Part shown: positions 35,290 through 47,554 of the stretch, piece by piece | How positions within the stretch are numbered: the stretch's first letter is position 1 | Layout: each line of letters begins with the position of its first letter | Assembly: GCF_002754375.1 (NCBI RefSeq) | Contig: NZ_PEFF01000001.1 | Span: forward strand, 1,860,001-1,924,000 | Direction of reading: 5' to 3' | Length of the DNA stretch: 64,000 nt | From: Variovorax sp. 54 | Lineage (GTDB): Bacteria; Pseudomonadota; Gammaproteobacteria; Burkholderiales; Burkholderiaceae_C | The notes under the pieces: model-generated | Database searches by the model: none | What the model saw: the letters and a program-made list of their open reading frames with translations, nothing else | Told to the model about the DNA's origin: nothing | Translations under genes and position numbers: made by a program

Positions 35290-36873
35290 GTGACTTCCGC
35301 CGTTCGCGACTTCGACGTCCTCATTGTCGGCAGCGGCCTCGCAGGCCTCTCCGCCGCACTGCACCTGGCCCCCACGCACCGCGTGGCCGTGCTTACCAAG
35401 CGCGCGCTCAACGACGGCTCCAGCGCCTGGGCGCAAGGCGGCATCGCGGCCGTGCTGGCGGCGGGCGACAGCTTCGACGCCCACGTGGAAGACACGCTGG
35501 TGGCCGGTGCCGGCCTGTGCGACCCCGAGGCCACGCGCTTCGTGGTCGAAGGCGCGCCGCAGGCCATCGGCTGGTTGCGCGAACTGGGCGTGCCCTTCTC
35601 GGAAGAAGGCGGCGACCTGCACCTGACGCGCGAAGGCGGCCACAGCCAGCGCCGCATCGTGCACGTGACCGACGCCACGGGCGCGGCCGTGCAGCAGGTG
35701 CTGATCGAGCGGGTGCGCCGCACGCCCAACATCACGCTGTTCGAGCACCACACGCTGGTCGACCTGGTCACCGGCACCAAGCTCGGCCTGGCCGATCCGT
35801 CGTGCCAGGGCCTGTACGCGCTGGACGGCGAGACCGACGAGGTGCTGGCCTTCCGCGCGCCGCACACCATCCTGGCGACCGGCGGCGCAGGCAAGGTGTA
35901 CCTGTACACCACCAACCCCGACACCGCCACCGGCGACGGCATTGCCGCCGCCTGGCGCGCGGGCTGCCGGGTGTCGAACCTGGAGTTCATCCAGTTCCAC
36001 CCGACCTGCCTGTACCACCCGCACGCGAAGTCGTTCCTGATCAGCGAGGCGGTGCGTGGTGAGGGCGGCCTGCTGAAGCTGCCCGACGGCACGCGCTTCA
36101 TGCCCACGCACGACGAGCGCGCCGAACTCGCGCCGCGCGACGTGGTGGCCCGCGCCATCGACTTCGAGATGAAGAAGCACGGGCTCGATTGCGTGTACCT
36201 CGACATCTCGCACCAGCCGCCCGCGTTCCTGAAAGAACACTTCCCCAACATCCTGGCGCGCTGCCTGGAGCTGGGCATCGACATCACGCGCGAGCCGATT
36301 CCCGTGGTGCCCGCCGCGCACTACACCTGCGGCGGCGTGCTCAGCGACCTGGCCGGTCGCACCGACATCCCGGGCCTGTACGCCATCGGCGAAACCGCCT
36401 GCACCGGCCTGCACGGCGCCAACCGGCTGGCCAGCAACTCGCTGGTCGAGTGCATGGTGTTCGCGCGCGCCGCGGCCGATGCCATTGCGCAGGCCCCGTC
36501 GCGCGAACGCGCCGCGCTGCCCGCCTGGGACGAAAGCCGCGTCACCGACGCCGACGAAGCCGTGGTCATCTCCCACAACTGGGACGAGCTGCGCCGCTTC
36601 ATGTGGGACTACGTCGGCATCGTACGCACCAACAAGCGCCTGGAGCGTGCGAGCCACCGCATCGCGCTGCTGCAGGCCGAGATCCAGGAGTTCTACGCGA
36701 ACTTCCACGTCACGCGCGACCTGCTCGAACTGCGCAACCTGGTGCAGGTGGCCGAGCTGATCGTGCGTTCCGCGCAGGCCCGCCACGAGAGCCGTGGCCT
36801 GCATTTCAGTCGCGATTACCCTTCGCTGGCCGAGCCCACCGCACCCACCGTGCTGGTGCCGCCGGTCGACTGA
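35290..36873 (+). CDS. nadB: L-aspartate oxidase
   Basis: NadB oxidises L-aspartate to iminoaspartate, the first step of NAD synthesis, with FAD as cofactor. The protein has 527 residues from a GTG start, the FAD-binding DVLIVGSGLAGLSAALHL near the N-terminus, GDGIAAAWRAGCRVSNLEF, the active-site region HPTCLYHPHAKSFLISEAVR and the succinate-dehydrogenase-like C-terminal helical domain. The partner genes nadA and nadC lie about 5 kb downstream on the other strand. Confidence 0.96.
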   Translation: MTSAVRDFDVLIVGSGLAGLSAALHLAPTHRVAVLTKRALNDGSSAWAQGGIAAVLAAGDSFDAHVEDTLVAGAGLCDPEATRFVVEGAPQAIGWLRELGVPFSEEGGDLHLTREGGHSQRRIVHVTDATGAAVQQVLIERVRRTPNITLFEHHTLVDLVTGTKLGLADPSCQGLYALDGETDEVLAFRAPHTILATGGAGKVYLYTTNPDTATGDGIAAAWRAGCRVSNLEFIQFHPTCLYHPHAKSFLISEAVRGEGGLLKLPDGTRFMPTHDERAELAPRDVVARAIDFEMKKHGLDCVYLDISHQPPAFLKEHFPNILARCLELGIDITREPIPVVPAAHYTCGGVLSDLAGRTDIPGLYAIGETACTGLHGANRLASNSLVECMVFARAAADAIAQAPSRERAALPAWDESRVTDADEAVVISHNWDELRRFMWDYVGIVRTNKRLERASHRIALLQAEIQEFYANFHVTRDLLELRNLVQVAELIVRSAQARHESRGLHFSRDYPSLAEPTAPTVLVPPVD

Positions 36874-36945
36874 GCCCACCCTTCGTCACCTTTCGATCAC
36901 CCTCAGGATGCCCGGCCACCGACGCCCGCAGGGAGAAAGCCAACC

Positions 36946-39360
<2,415 letters not shown>

Positions 39361-39411
39361 CGCGGCGGCCTCCTTCTTTTTCCTTCATTTCCGAGTTTCT
39401 TTTTTCTGACG

Positions 39412-39774
39412 ATGCGCTTCACCATCAGCCAACGCTTCTTCTTCGACGCCGCCCACACGCTCAAACGCGAGATCGAAGTCGAAGGCAGCCGCCGCATTCA
39501 CGGCCACACGTATCACGCAGAGGTGTGGCTTGCGGGCGAGCGCGACCCGGTGACGGGCATGGTGATCGACCTGGGCCTGCTGCGCCGACGGCTCGAGGAT
39601 GTGCGCGAACAGCTCGACCACCATCTGCTGGACGACGTGCCGGGGCTGCATCCGCCGACGCTGGAGAACCTGTGTGTGTTCATTGCGGAGGCGCTGCCGG
39701 ATCTGCGGGCCTCGCTGGCGCGCGTGCGCGTGTGGCGCGAGGCGCTGGGCGATTCCTGCACGGTGGAGTTCTAG
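39412..39774 (+). CDS. queD: 6-carboxytetrahydropterin synthase-like protein (QueD family), catalytic cysteine replaced
   Basis: This is a 120-residue member of the PTPS/QueD family, which turns dihydroneopterin triphosphate into 6-carboxytetrahydropterin. The zinc histidines His15 (FDAAHTL), His30 and His32 (RIHGHTY) are present, and so is the Asp/His pair in QLDHHLLDD (69-71). In E. coli QueD the catalytic Cys27 lies four residues before the HGH motif; here that position is Ser26 (EGSRRIHGH). Placement after queE argues that it serves queuosine synthesis, so a different residue may do the job. A pyrimidine-rich leader without a clear ribosome-binding site precedes it. Confidence 0.85.
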   Translation: MRFTISQRFFFDAAHTLKREIEVEGSRRIHGHTYHAEVWLAGERDPVTGMVIDLGLLRRRLEDVREQLDHHLLDDVPGLHPPTLENLCVFIAEALPDLRASLARVRVWREALGDSCTVEF

Positions 39775-39807
39775 AAGCAGGCCACCTGGCGCCGTGCCGG
39801 GCGGGGA

Positions 39808-41175
39808 CTATGAACCAGCGTCTTGCTGCAGCCAACGCGCCACGGCCAGCGGCGTTCGGTCTTCGAAGCGGGGTCCGATGATCTGCAGCCCGACGGGTAA
39901 CTGCTGAACGGTCTTTCCCACCGGCACCACCGTGGCCGGCAGGCCCGCCAGCGTGGCGAGACCCGACCAGGCCAACTGATCGCGATAGAACGTGGGTTCG
40001 CCGTCGATGTTCAGGGTGGTGTGCGCCCAGTCGGGCGCATCCATGTGCGCGAAGGCTGTCGTGCCGAAGACCGGTGCGATGACGACGTCGAAGCTTTCGA
40101 ACAACCGCTGCCAGTCCCGCTGCAGGCTCATGCGCCGATCGAGCAGCCGCAGCCACTCGTGTGCCGGGATCGACGGCGGGGGATTCGGGCCACCGCGCGT
40201 GGTGATGGTGCGCAGGATGCTCACGTAGTCCCCCTGGATGGCCGCCAGGTCGGGCAGCAACGCGCTGGCGCGCTCGACACGTGCGCCAGCCGCAGCAAGG
40301 TTGCGCGACACCTCGTCGACCGCATGGCGCACCTGCGCACTGGTACGTGCCGAAGGATGTTCGCCAAGGGCCAGCACGCGCAGGCCACGTGCGCCAGCGT
40401 GCCGGGCGCGCGGCAGCGCCAGTTGGAAAGCGCGGGCTTCGTCGCCGTCAGGGCCGGCCAGCACGTCCAGCGCCAGTTCGAGGTCGCCCGCGCTGCGTGC
40501 CATCGGTCCGATGACCGACAGGATGTCGGGGGCCGCCTGGTAGCCGCCGGGGAAGTCGTGGCCGCGCACAGGCAGCAATCCGTGCGTCGGCTTGTGACCG
40601 CAGACCCCGCAGAAATGAGCGGGCACCCGGATCGAACCGCCGACGTCCGAGCCCAACTCCAGCGAGACCATGCCGGCCGCCAGCGCCGCGGCCGAGCCGC
40701 CAGAGGAACCACCGGGTGTGCGCCCCGCGTCCAGCGGATGCAGGGTGCGGCCGTAGACCGGGTTGTTGCTCTCGTAGTCGCCGAGCCCGAGCGCGAGGTT
40801 GGTCTTGCCGAGGATCACCGCGCCTGCGGCCTTCAGGCGACACACGGCGACCGCATCCTGGGCCGCCGGCGGCAGCGAGCGCGCGAACTCGAAACCCCAG
40901 GTCGTCGGCAGGCCCGCCACGTTGAACGACTCCTTCACGGTCATCGGCAATCCGAGCAACGGATGCCGCTCTCCTCGGGCCAGGGCAGCGTCCGCGGCAC
41001 GCGCCTGCTCGCGTGCGCGCTCGAAGTTGCGAACGACCACAGCGTTGACTTGCGGGTCGCGGGCCTCGATGCGCGCGATGGCCGCGTCGCAGGCTTCGAG
41101 CGCACCGATCTGTCGTGCGGCGAGTGCCTGAACCAGCTGGCTGGCCGTCTGGCGTTCGGGGGGGAATGAGGACAT
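39808..41175 (-). CDS. Amidase (amidase signature family)
   Basis: This is a 455-residue hydrolase with the Ser-cisSer-Lys triad of the amidase signature family: Lys81 in MTVKESFNV, cis-Ser157 in GGSSGGSAAA and nucleophile Ser181 in GSDVGGSIRVPA. The spacing of 24 between the two serines is standard. No signal peptide is seen, so it is cytoplasmic. It is 8 bases after an AraC-type regulator on the same strand, so it is likely in the same operon. The substrate amide is unknown; it is not GatA, which would be accompanied by gatB and gatC. Confidence 0.92.
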   Translation of the reverse strand: MSSFPPERQTASQLVQALAARQIGALEACDAAIARIEARDPQVNAVVVRNFERAREQARAADAALARGERHPLLGLPMTVKESFNVAGLPTTWGFEFARSLPPAAQDAVAVCRLKAAGAVILGKTNLALGLGDYESNNPVYGRTLHPLDAGRTPGGSSGGSAAALAAGMVSLELGSDVGGSIRVPAHFCGVCGHKPTHGLLPVRGHDFPGGYQAAPDILSVIGPMARSAGDLELALDVLAGPDGDEARAFQLALPRARHAGARGLRVLALGEHPSARTSAQVRHAVDEVSRNLAAAGARVERASALLPDLAAIQGDYVSILRTITTRGGPNPPPSIPAHEWLRLLDRRMSLQRDWQRLFESFDVVIAPVFGTTAFAHMDAPDWAHTTLNIDGEPTFYRDQLAWSGLATLAGLPATVVPVGKTVQQLPVGLQIIGPRFEDRTPLAVARWLQQDAGS

Positions 41176-41183
41176 GAGCGGTC

Positions 41184-42128
41184 TTACTGCAGCGGGAGAT
41201 AGAGGTGGGTGCGCCATGCGTCGCCGAGCGGCTCGCGTGGATCGTTGACGTAGTGGATGAAGCAGGGCACGTCGCGCAGCGCGTACCCGGTGGCCGGCAG
41301 CCAGTCGCGGTAGATGGCGGTCCACGCGGCGTGCAGCAAGGTGTGCGCGCCTCGGTGCGTGAACACGGCGCAGCGGCCCGCGGGCAGATGGCACCATTCG
41401 AGGCTGCCGGCCAGCGACAACGCCGGCTGATCGGGGGTGCCGGTGCGTTCCGCCAGCGAGTGATCGAAGAGGATGCCGCACAGCATGCGCGCCTCCTGGT
41501 CGTCCGGGCCTTGCGGCTCGTCGGGAAATACGGCGACCCAGCTGCGCGCACGCGGGAGCAGGCCCGCCGCGCGCACCGCGGGCACCAGCTCTTCGAATGC
41601 GCGCTGCGCCGCGCCCGTGCGCACGCCGTCCTTCATGCCACGCGCGGTGGCCGTCAGCACCGCAAGTGCGGGCACATCCAGCATCTGCGGTCGCAGCACC
41701 GGGTCCTGGTGCACTGCGTCGGGATCGGGCGAGGGACGCCGGTCGAACAACTGCTGCCAGCGTGGCGCTTCACCCGCGCGCACTGCCATCGGCGTGGTAT
41801 CGAGTTCGCGGCGCATGGCCTTGGCCAGCGCCTGCGCCGACTCGTAGCCGACCTGCAAGGCCACATCGGTCACTGAGACCGGGTTGTCGGCGAGCAGCTC
41901 GCAGGCGCGTTGCAGGCGCCGCCAGGTGACATAGCCCCCGACCGTGATGCCGAAGTAGGCGCGGAAGATTCGGTGGAAGTGGTAGCGCGACATGGCGGCC
42001 ATGTCAGCCAGCAGGGCCCCATCCAGCGATTCACCGAGGTGAGCGTCGATATGGGCGGCTGCGCGCGAAAGCAGCTCGAGGTAGCGCACGGTCTGCGTGC
42101 GGTGGTTGGCGAAGGCATCGAGGGTCAT
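41184..42128 (-). CDS. AraC-family regulator with GyrI-like effector domain
   Basis: This 314-residue protein has an N-terminal pair of HTH motifs (ADMAAMSRYHFHRIFRAYFG and VTDVALQVGYESAQALAKAM) and a C-terminal GyrI-like ligand-binding domain from about residue 150 (VPALAVLTATARG...HLPAGRCAVFTHRGAHT). This is the Rob/SoxS-type reversed arrangement found in drug- or stress-responsive regulators. The ATG at 42128 is the first start that fits the helical N-terminus. The amidase gene directly follows. Confidence 0.92.
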   Translation of the reverse strand: MTLDAFANHRTQTVRYLELLSRAAAHIDAHLGESLDGALLADMAAMSRYHFHRIFRAYFGITVGGYVTWRRLQRACELLADNPVSVTDVALQVGYESAQALAKAMRRELDTTPMAVRAGEAPRWQQLFDRRPSPDPDAVHQDPVLRPQMLDVPALAVLTATARGMKDGVRTGAAQRAFEELVPAVRAAGLLPRARSWVAVFPDEPQGPDDQEARMLCGILFDHSLAERTGTPDQPALSLAGSLEWCHLPAGRCAVFTHRGAHTLLHAAWTAIYRDWLPATGYALRDVPCFIHYVNDPREPLGDAWRTHLYLPLQ

Positions 42129-42205
42129 GGACCCGGCGATTGTTTCGCGGACGGCGCGGTGCGGCGTGTCCCGGCTTGCTCGATAGCGCTGTGACCCGTG
42201 CCCGC

Positions 42206-42232
42206 CACTCCCTCCCCCAAAGGGAAGGAGTG
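42206..42232. terminator. Hairpin downstream of nadA
   Basis: CACTCCCTCCC (42206-42216) and GGGAAGGAGTG (42222-42232) form an 11-bp stem with one mismatch and a 5-base loop. It lies just after the nadA stop and before the AraC gene, where transcription of the nadC-nadA operon should end. There is no T-run, so intrinsic termination would be weak. Confidence 0.4.
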
Positions 42233-42243
42233 AGGACAAGGCC

Positions 42244-43359
42244 TCAGGCGGCGCCGATGCCGGCGACCAGACTGCCCGGCGCCTGCCCGTTCTTCAGCCC
42301 AGCCGTGAACGCCAGCATCCGATCGATCGGCACCCGCGCGCGCACGCCCAGTGCCGGATCGACGTGAATCTCGCCCGCGCCGGTTTCCAGCGCATTCGCC
42401 AGTTCGACCAGCCCGTTCATCGCCATCCACGGGCAATGCGCGCAGCTCTTGCAGGTGCCGCCGTTGCCCGCCGTGGGCGCTTCGATGAAGGTCTTGCCGG
42501 GGTTCAGCGTGCGCAGCTTGTGCAGCATGCCGGTGTCGGTCGCGACGATGAACTCGGTCGCGTCGAAGCGCTGTGCCGCGTTCAGGATGGCCGAGGTGGA
42601 ACCCACCGCATGCGCCAGCGCGATCACGTCCGACGGCGACTCGGGGTGCACCAGCACCTTGGCCTTCGGGTACTCCTTCATCAGCAGCTCGAGTTCGAGC
42701 GCCTTGAATTCGTCGTGCACGATGCACGCACCGTTCCAGCTGACCATGTCGGCGCCGGTCTGGCGGCGGATGTAGTCACCCAGGTGGCGGTCGGGGCCCC
42801 AGAGGATCTTCTGGCCGGCCGCGTGCAGCGCGTTCACCACGTCGAGCGCGCAGCTGGAGGTGACGAGCCAGTCGGCGCGCGCCTTCACGGCCGCGCTGGT
42901 GTTGGCGTAGACGACCACGGTGCGGTCGGGGTGCGCATCGCAGAAGGCGCTGAATTCGTCGACCGGGCAGCCCAGGTCGAGCGAGCAGTTCGCGTCGAGG
43001 TCGGGCATCAGCACGCGCTTCTCGGGCGAGAGGATCTTCGAGGTCTCGCCCATGAAGCGCACGCCCGACACCACCAGCGTAGTGGCGGCGTGATCGCGGC
43101 CGAAGCGCGCCATCTCGAGCGAATCGCTCACGATGCCGCCGGTTTCCTCGGCCAGGTCCTGCAGGTCGGGGTGCACGTAGAAGTGCGACACCATCACCGC
43201 GTTGCGTTCGCGCAGCAGCCGGCGGATGCGGTCCTTCAGCGCGATGCGTTCATCGGGCGAAGGCTCGGGGGGCACGCGGGCCCAGGCGTGGCGCGTGTCG
43301 CAAACCGAACCCTCCGCGGGCTGTTCGTAGTCGACATCGATGACGGAAGCGGTCCTCAT
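42244..43359 (-). CDS. nadA: Quinolinate synthase
   Basis: NadA condenses iminoaspartate with dihydroxyacetone phosphate to quinolinate at a [4Fe-4S] cluster. It is 371 residues with [57 protein letters not shown] and the cluster region [12 protein letters not shown]. Three conserved cysteines are present as expected. It is the last gene of a minus-strand operon directly after nadC (6 bases). Confidence 0.95.
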   Translation of the reverse strand: MRTASVIDVDYEQPAEGSVCDTRHAWARVPPEPSPDERIALKDRIRRLLRERNAVMVSHFYVHPDLQDLAEETGGIVSDSLEMARFGRDHAATTLVVSGVRFMGETSKILSPEKRVLMPDLDANCSLDLGCPVDEFSAFCDAHPDRTVVVYANTSAAVKARADWLVTSSCALDVVNALHAAGQKILWGPDRHLGDYIRRQTGADMVSWNGACIVHDEFKALELELLMKEYPKAKVLVHPESPSDVIALAHAVGSTSAILNAAQRFDATEFIVATDTGMLHKLRTLNPGKTFIEAPTAGNGGTCKSCAHCPWMAMNGLVELANALETGAGEIHVDPALGVRARVPIDRMLAFTAGLKNGQAPGSLVAGIGAA

Positions 43360-43365
43360 GGCGGT

Positions 43366-44244
43366 TCAGTGGTTCAGGAAGCGCATCGAGTAGTCGATGG
43401 CCTTCACGTCCTTGGTCAACGCGCCGATCGAGATCCGGTCGACACCGGTCTCGGCCAGGGCGCGCAGGCCGTCCAGCGTGACGCCGCCCGAGATCTCGAG
43501 CACGGCCTTGCGATCGGCGCCCACGGCGTCGTTCAGGCGCACGGCCTCGCGCAGCGTGGGCAGGTCCATGTTGTCGAGCAGCACCATGCGGGCGCCGGCG
43601 TCCAGCGCTTCCTGCAGCTGGGCCAGGGTCTCGACCTCGACCTCGACAAACGCGGCCTGCGCGGCCACGGGCGCCACCGCGCGCAGGGCGGCGGCCACGC
43701 CACCGGCCGCGGCGATGTGGTTTTCCTTGATGAGCACCGCGTCGTACAGGCCGATGCGGTGGTTCAGCCCGCCGCCGGTGCGCACGGCGTACTTCTGCGC
43801 CAGGCGCAGGCCCGGCAGGGTCTTGCGGGTGTCGACGATGCGCGCGCGCGTGCCCTTCACGGCATCGGCGTACAGCGCGGTCTTGGTGGCGACGGCGCTC
43901 AGCAGCTGCAGAAAGTTGAGCGCGGTGCGCTCGGCCGTCAGCAGCGCACGGGCGCCACCCTGGATTTCGAGCACGGGCTGGTCGGCGGCGCAGCGTTCGC
44001 CCTCGCCGCACAACCAGGTGATGCGCGCCTGCGGATCGAGCCGCCGCACGGTGGCCTCGACCCAGGGCGCACCGCAGACCACGGCGGTTTCGCGCGCGAG
44101 CACGCGGGCATGGGCCGTGCGGGAAGCGTCGACCAGCGAGGCGGTCAAGTCGCCGTCGGCGACGTCTTCCTGCAGGGCGCGGGCGACGTCGGACTCGGCC
44201 AGCGCGGCGACGGCCGACGCCGAGAAATCAAAGCGAAGGCTCAT
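43366..44244 (-). CDS. nadC: Nicotinate-nucleotide pyrophosphorylase (carboxylating)
   Basis: NadC turns quinolinate and PRPP into nicotinate mononucleotide. The 292-residue sequence starts at the ATG at 44244 and has the landmarks ALQEDVADGDLTASLV, ERTALNFLQLLSAVATKTAL, IVDTRKTLPGLRLAQKYAVR, GGGLNHRIGLYDAVLIKENH and LEISGGVTLD. All substrate-binding basic residues are in place. It follows gpsA by 20 bases and leads into nadA. Confidence 0.95.
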   Translation of the reverse strand: MSLRFDFSASAVAALAESDVARALQEDVADGDLTASLVDASRTAHARVLARETAVVCGAPWVEATVRRLDPQARITWLCGEGERCAADQPVLEIQGGARALLTAERTALNFLQLLSAVATKTALYADAVKGTRARIVDTRKTLPGLRLAQKYAVRTGGGLNHRIGLYDAVLIKENHIAAAGGVAAALRAVAPVAAQAAFVEVEVETLAQLQEALDAGARMVLLDNMDLPTLREAVRLNDAVGADRKAVLEISGGVTLDGLRALAETGVDRISIGALTKDVKAIDYSMRFLNH

Positions 44245-44264
44245 GTCTCTGGAATCTCTAATTT

Positions 44265-45299
44265 TCAGGAGGAGTGGCGGGGGACCGAACCGGCTTGTAC
44301 CGATTCCGGCACCGGGTCGCGCCCGGTCAGCGCCGCGACGGCATCGCGCGGGCTCACCTGGCCGTCGAGCAGCGCGACCACGCCTTCGGCGATGGGCATC
44401 TCGATGCCCAGGCCGCGCGCGCGCTGCACCACGGTGCGGGCGCAGTACACGCCCTCGGCCACGTGGCCCAGCGAATCGACGGCCTGCGCGAGCGTGCGGC
44501 CCTGGGCCAGCAGCAGCCCGACCTTGCGGTTGCGCGAGAGGTCGCCGGTGGAAGTCAGCACGAGGTCGCCCAGGCCCGACAGGCCCATGAAGGTGTCGGC
44601 GCGGGCGCCGAGCGCCAGGCCGAAGCGGGTCATTTCGGCCAGGCCGCGGGTGATCAGCGCCGCGCGGGCGTTGAGCCCGAGCGCGAGGCCGTCGCACAGC
44701 CCGGTGGCGATGGCGAGCACGTTCTTCACGGCGCCGCCGACTTCGACGCCGACGATGTCGTCGTTGGCGTACACGCGCAGGGCCGGGCCGTGGAAGGCGT
44801 CGACCAGTGCATCGCGCACGCCGGCGTGCGGGCTGGCGGCCACCAGCGCGGTCGGGCGCCCTTCGGCGACCTCCTGCGCAAAGCTGGGGCCGCTGAGTAC
44901 GCCCGCCTTCAGTTCAGGCGCAACCTGCGCCCAGATTTCATGGGCGAGCAGGCCGAAGGCGGTGGGAGAGGTATCGCGCGCGGGCTCGACGCCCTTGCAC
45001 AGCCACGCCACCGGCACTGTGGTGCCGCGCAGGGCGATCAGCTGTTCGCGCAGGGCGGCCATCGGCGTGGCGACGATGACGAGGTCGGCCCCGGCCTGCG
45101 CCTGGGCGATGTCGCCCGCGCGCACGGTCAGCGAGGCCGGCAGGGCCAGTCCGGGAAGGTAGCGGGTGTTTTCACGCGCGGCCGACATGGCGTCGGCCTG
45201 GGCGGCGTCGCGCGCCCACAGCGTGACCTCGTGGCGGGCCGCCGCGTTGACTGCGACGGCCGTGCCCCAGGCACCGGCGCCATGAACGCAGATCTTCAT
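44265..45299 (-). CDS. gpsA: Glycerol-3-phosphate dehydrogenase (NAD(P)+)
   Basis: GpsA reduces dihydroxyacetone phosphate to sn-glycerol 3-phosphate for phospholipid synthesis. The 344-residue protein has the nucleotide-binding [28 protein letters not shown], the substrate-binding [20 protein letters not shown] with the catalytic lysine, and [20 protein letters not shown]. The gene follows secB in the same direction after 28 bases, the same order as in E. coli. Confidence 0.96.
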   Translation of the reverse strand: MKICVHGAGAWGTAVAVNAAARHEVTLWARDAAQADAMSAARENTRYLPGLALPASLTVRAGDIAQAQAGADLVIVATPMAALREQLIALRGTTVPVAWLCKGVEPARDTSPTAFGLLAHEIWAQVAPELKAGVLSGPSFAQEVAEGRPTALVAASPHAGVRDALVDAFHGPALRVYANDDIVGVEVGGAVKNVLAIATGLCDGLALGLNARAALITRGLAEMTRFGLALGARADTFMGLSGLGDLVLTSTGDLSRNRKVGLLLAQGRTLAQAVDSLGHVAEGVYCARTVVQRARGLGIEMPIAEGVVALLDGQVSPRDAVAALTGRDPVPESVQAGSVPRHSS

Positions 45300-45327
45300 C
45301 GTGCGCTGGCGGCGTCGTGCGGCCTGT

Positions 45328-45792
45328 TTACTGGGCCAGGGTGGGTGCAGCCTGGCCGGCGGCCTGGGCTTGCTGCTGCTCGTACATGGCCTGGAAGTTG
45401 ATTTCAGCCAGGTGCACGGGCGGGAAGCCGCCGCGCTGGATCACGTCGGCGACGTTGCCGCGCAGGTACGGGTAGACGATCTGCGGGCAGGCGATGCCCA
45501 GGATCGGGCCCATCTGGTCTTCCGGCAGGTTGCGGATCTCGAAGATGCCGGCTTGCTTGGCTTCGACCAGGAACACGGTGCGGTCGTCGATCTTGGTCTG
45601 CACGGTGGCCGACACGGTGATCTCGAAAATGCCGTCGGCCACGGGCTGGGCGTCCACGCCGAGCTGGATGTCGACGGTGGGCTGCGTCTGCTCCAGCAGG
45701 ATCGCGGGCGAGTTGGGTTGTTCGAGCGACAGGTCCTTGAGGTAGACGCGCTGGATCTGGAACACGGGATCTTGGGCTTGCTGGTCGGCCAT
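45328..45792 (-). CDS. secB: Protein-export chaperone SecB
   Basis: SecB keeps exported proteins unfolded and hands them to SecA. The sequence of 154 residues begins [20 protein letters not shown] and has EVTVSATV-like strand [20 protein letters not shown] and [20 protein letters not shown], then the C-terminal SecA-interaction helix with [15 protein letters not shown]. The ATG at 45792 is used because it precedes the conserved N-terminus. It lies between grxC and gpsA. Confidence 0.96.
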   Translation of the reverse strand: MADQQAQDPVFQIQRVYLKDLSLEQPNSPAILLEQTQPTVDIQLGVDAQPVADGIFEITVSATVQTKIDDRTVFLVEAKQAGIFEIRNLPEDQMGPILGIACPQIVYPYLRGNVADVIQRGGFPPVHLAEINFQAMYEQQQAQAAGQAAPTLAQ

Positions 45793-45920
45793 GGCTGAAC
45801 TTTCGAGGATCAAAACAATGCCCGCCGGGGAGAGGGTCCCGCAGCGGGCTGCAGATGAGGGAACAAACGATTATCGCCCGACGGCCCGCGCACTTTCGTG
45901 ACGCCCGGCCGCGGTGGGCT

Positions 45921-46181
45921 TCAGGCGCCCTGCAACAGCGGAACGAGGCCGCCTCGGCTGTCCAGGGCCTGCAGGTCGTCGCAGCCGCCCACGTGGGTGT
46001 CGCCGATGAAGATCTGCGGCACCGTGCGGCGCTGGGTAATCTCCATCATGGTGTTGCGGGCCTGCGGGTCGGTGTCGATGCGGATCTCTTCGATCTGCTC
46101 GACGCCCTTGGCCTTGAGGATCTGCTTCGCACGCGTGCAGTACGGGCAGACGGCGGTGGTGTACATCTTGACGGCTTGCAT
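45921..46181 (-). CDS. grxC: Glutaredoxin 3
   Basis: This is an 86-residue dithiol glutaredoxin that reduces disulfides and glutathione adducts with glutathione. The active site CPYC has Cys12 and Cys15; [18 protein letters not shown] carries the cis-proline and the glutathione-binding GG-D motif. It follows the rhodanese gene by 20 bases and is 128 bases upstream of secB. Confidence 0.96.
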   Translation of the reverse strand: MQAVKMYTTAVCPYCTRAKQILKAKGVEQIEEIRIDTDPQARNTMMEITQRRTVPQIFIGDTHVGGCDDLQALDSRGGLVPLLQGA

Positions 46182-46201
46182 GCGCTCTACCTTGGGAAGA
46201 A

Positions 46202-46618
46202 TCAGGCTTTTTCAACCGGCAGGTTAGCCTCTTTCCAGGCCTTCAGCCCGCCGGCGACGGCTTGGGCCTGCTCGTAGCCGAGCTTCTTGGCCGTGGCCAC
46301 GGCGCGCTGGGCGCGGGCGCCGGTGGCGCACACCAGCAGCAGCGGCACGTTCTTGTTCTTGACCGTGCCAGCCAGTTTTTCCTCGAGCAGCTTCAGGGGC
46401 ACGTTCTTGGCGCCGATCATGTGGCCGGTCGCAAACTCTTCGGGTTCGCGCACGTCGACCAGCACGGCGCGTTCGCGGTTGATGAGCTGCACGGCGCCCT
46501 GGGCCGTGAGCGTGCCTCCGCCCGCACCCCGGAGCATCGGCCAGGCCAGCATGCCGCCCGAAGTGAGCGCCATCAGGATCAGCATCCAGTTCGCGGTGAC
46601 GAATTCGATCAATTTCAC
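46202..46618 (-). CDS. Membrane-anchored rhodanese-like protein (YibN type)
   Basis: This is a 138-residue protein with one N-terminal membrane segment (residues about 9-28) and one cytoplasmic rhodanese domain. The catalytic Cys97 lies in [11 protein letters not shown] and is present, so sulfur transfer is possible. The order rhodanese-grxC-secB-gpsA is the same as in E. coli (yibN). It is divergent from gpmA, with 72 bases between the starts. Confidence 0.93.
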   Translation of the reverse strand: MKLIEFVTANWMLILMALTSGGMLAWPMLRGAGGGTLTAQGAVQLINRERAVLVDVREPEEFATGHMIGAKNVPLKLLEEKLAGTVKNKNVPLLLVCATGARAQRAVATAKKLGYEQAQAVAGGLKAWKEANLPVEKA

Positions 46619-46627
46619 GGGGGTTCC

Positions 46628-46655
46628 TTGGATGGCAAACCCGGGATTTTAGAAT
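46628..46655 (+). promoter_or_regulatory. Candidate promoter of gpmA
   Basis: TTGGAT (46628-46633) and TAGAAT (46650-46655) are spaced by 16 bases and lie 36 bases upstream of the gpmA ATG. They agree with the sigma-70 hexamers at 4 and 5 of 6 positions. Placement in the divergent gap with the rhodanese gene supports it. Confidence 0.4.
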
Positions 46656-46690
46656 GCTGGTTTTCCCACGCGCTTCCAAAGGCCTCCGAC

Positions 46691-47434
46691 ATGCACAAAC
46701 TGGTACTGATCCGCCACGGCGAATCGACCTGGAACCTCGAAAACCGCTTCACCGGCTGGACCGACGTCGACCTGACCGAGACCGGCGTCGAGCAGGCCAA
46801 GCAGGCCGGCCGGCTGCTCAAGGCCGAGGGTTACGACTTCGACGTGGCCTACACCAGCGTGCTCAAGCGCGCCACCCGCACCCTCTGGCACACGCTCGAC
46901 GAACTCGACCGCACCTGGCTGCCCGTGGTGCACTCCTGGCGCCTCAACGAACGCCACTACGGCGGCCTGCAGGGCCTGAACAAGGCCGAAACCGCCAAGA
47001 AGTACGGCGACGAGCAGGTGCTGGTCTGGCGCCGCAGCTACAGCACCCCGCCGCCGCCGCTGGAAGCCGACGACCCGCGCAGCGAGCGCTCCGACGTGCG
47101 CTACGCCAAGCTGTCGCCCGAGCAGATTCCGCTGACCGAGTGCCTGAAGGACACGGTGGCGCGCGTGCTGCCGTTCTGGAACGAGTCGATGGCCCCGGCC
47201 ATCCGCACCGGTCGCCGGCTGGTGGTGGCCGCGCACGGCAATTCGATCCGCGCGCTGGTGAAGTACCTGGACGGCATCTCGGACGACGCCATCGTCGGCC
47301 TGAACATCCCGAACGGCATTCCGCTGGTCTACGAGCTCGACGACGACCTCAAGCCCCTGCGCCACTACTACCTGGGCGATGCCGCCGCCGCCGAAAAGGC
47401 CGCCGCCGCGGTGGCGTCGCAAGGCAAGGGCTGA
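46691..47434 (+). CDS. gpmA: 2,3-bisphosphoglycerate-dependent phosphoglycerate mutase
   Basis: GpmA interconverts 3- and 2-phosphoglycerate in glycolysis through a phosphohistidine. The 247-residue sequence has [10 protein letters not shown] with the phosphorylated His9, the conserved [30 protein letters not shown] and [16 protein letters not shown] with the second active-site histidine. The C-terminal tail is a short Ala-rich extension ([13 protein letters not shown]). ctpA and moeB follow on the same strand. Confidence 0.96.
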   Translation: MHKLVLIRHGESTWNLENRFTGWTDVDLTETGVEQAKQAGRLLKAEGYDFDVAYTSVLKRATRTLWHTLDELDRTWLPVVHSWRLNERHYGGLQGLNKAETAKKYGDEQVLVWRRSYSTPPPPLEADDPRSERSDVRYAKLSPEQIPLTECLKDTVARVLPFWNESMAPAIRTGRRLVVAAHGNSIRALVKYLDGISDDAIVGLNIPNGIPLVYELDDDLKPLRHYYLGDAAAAEKAAAAVASQGKG

Positions 47435-47554
47435 AGACGTAAGCAAAAGAAGAAAACCCGGCTTGCCGGTCCCTCCGTGGAACCCCGGCAGGCAATTTGC
47501 TTCCAAGCTGTGTATATTGGTTCGACAGCCGTCGACATACAGGACATTTCACTC

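Noticed and set aside
42364..45162. A 932-codon open frame antisense to nadA, nadC and gpsA
   Set aside because: It runs through three well-conserved genes on the other strand and has a low-complexity composition.
47464..47492. Inverted repeat between gpmA and ctpA as an intrinsic terminator
   Set aside because: The stem is short, the loop is long, and no T-run follows; it is too weak to call.
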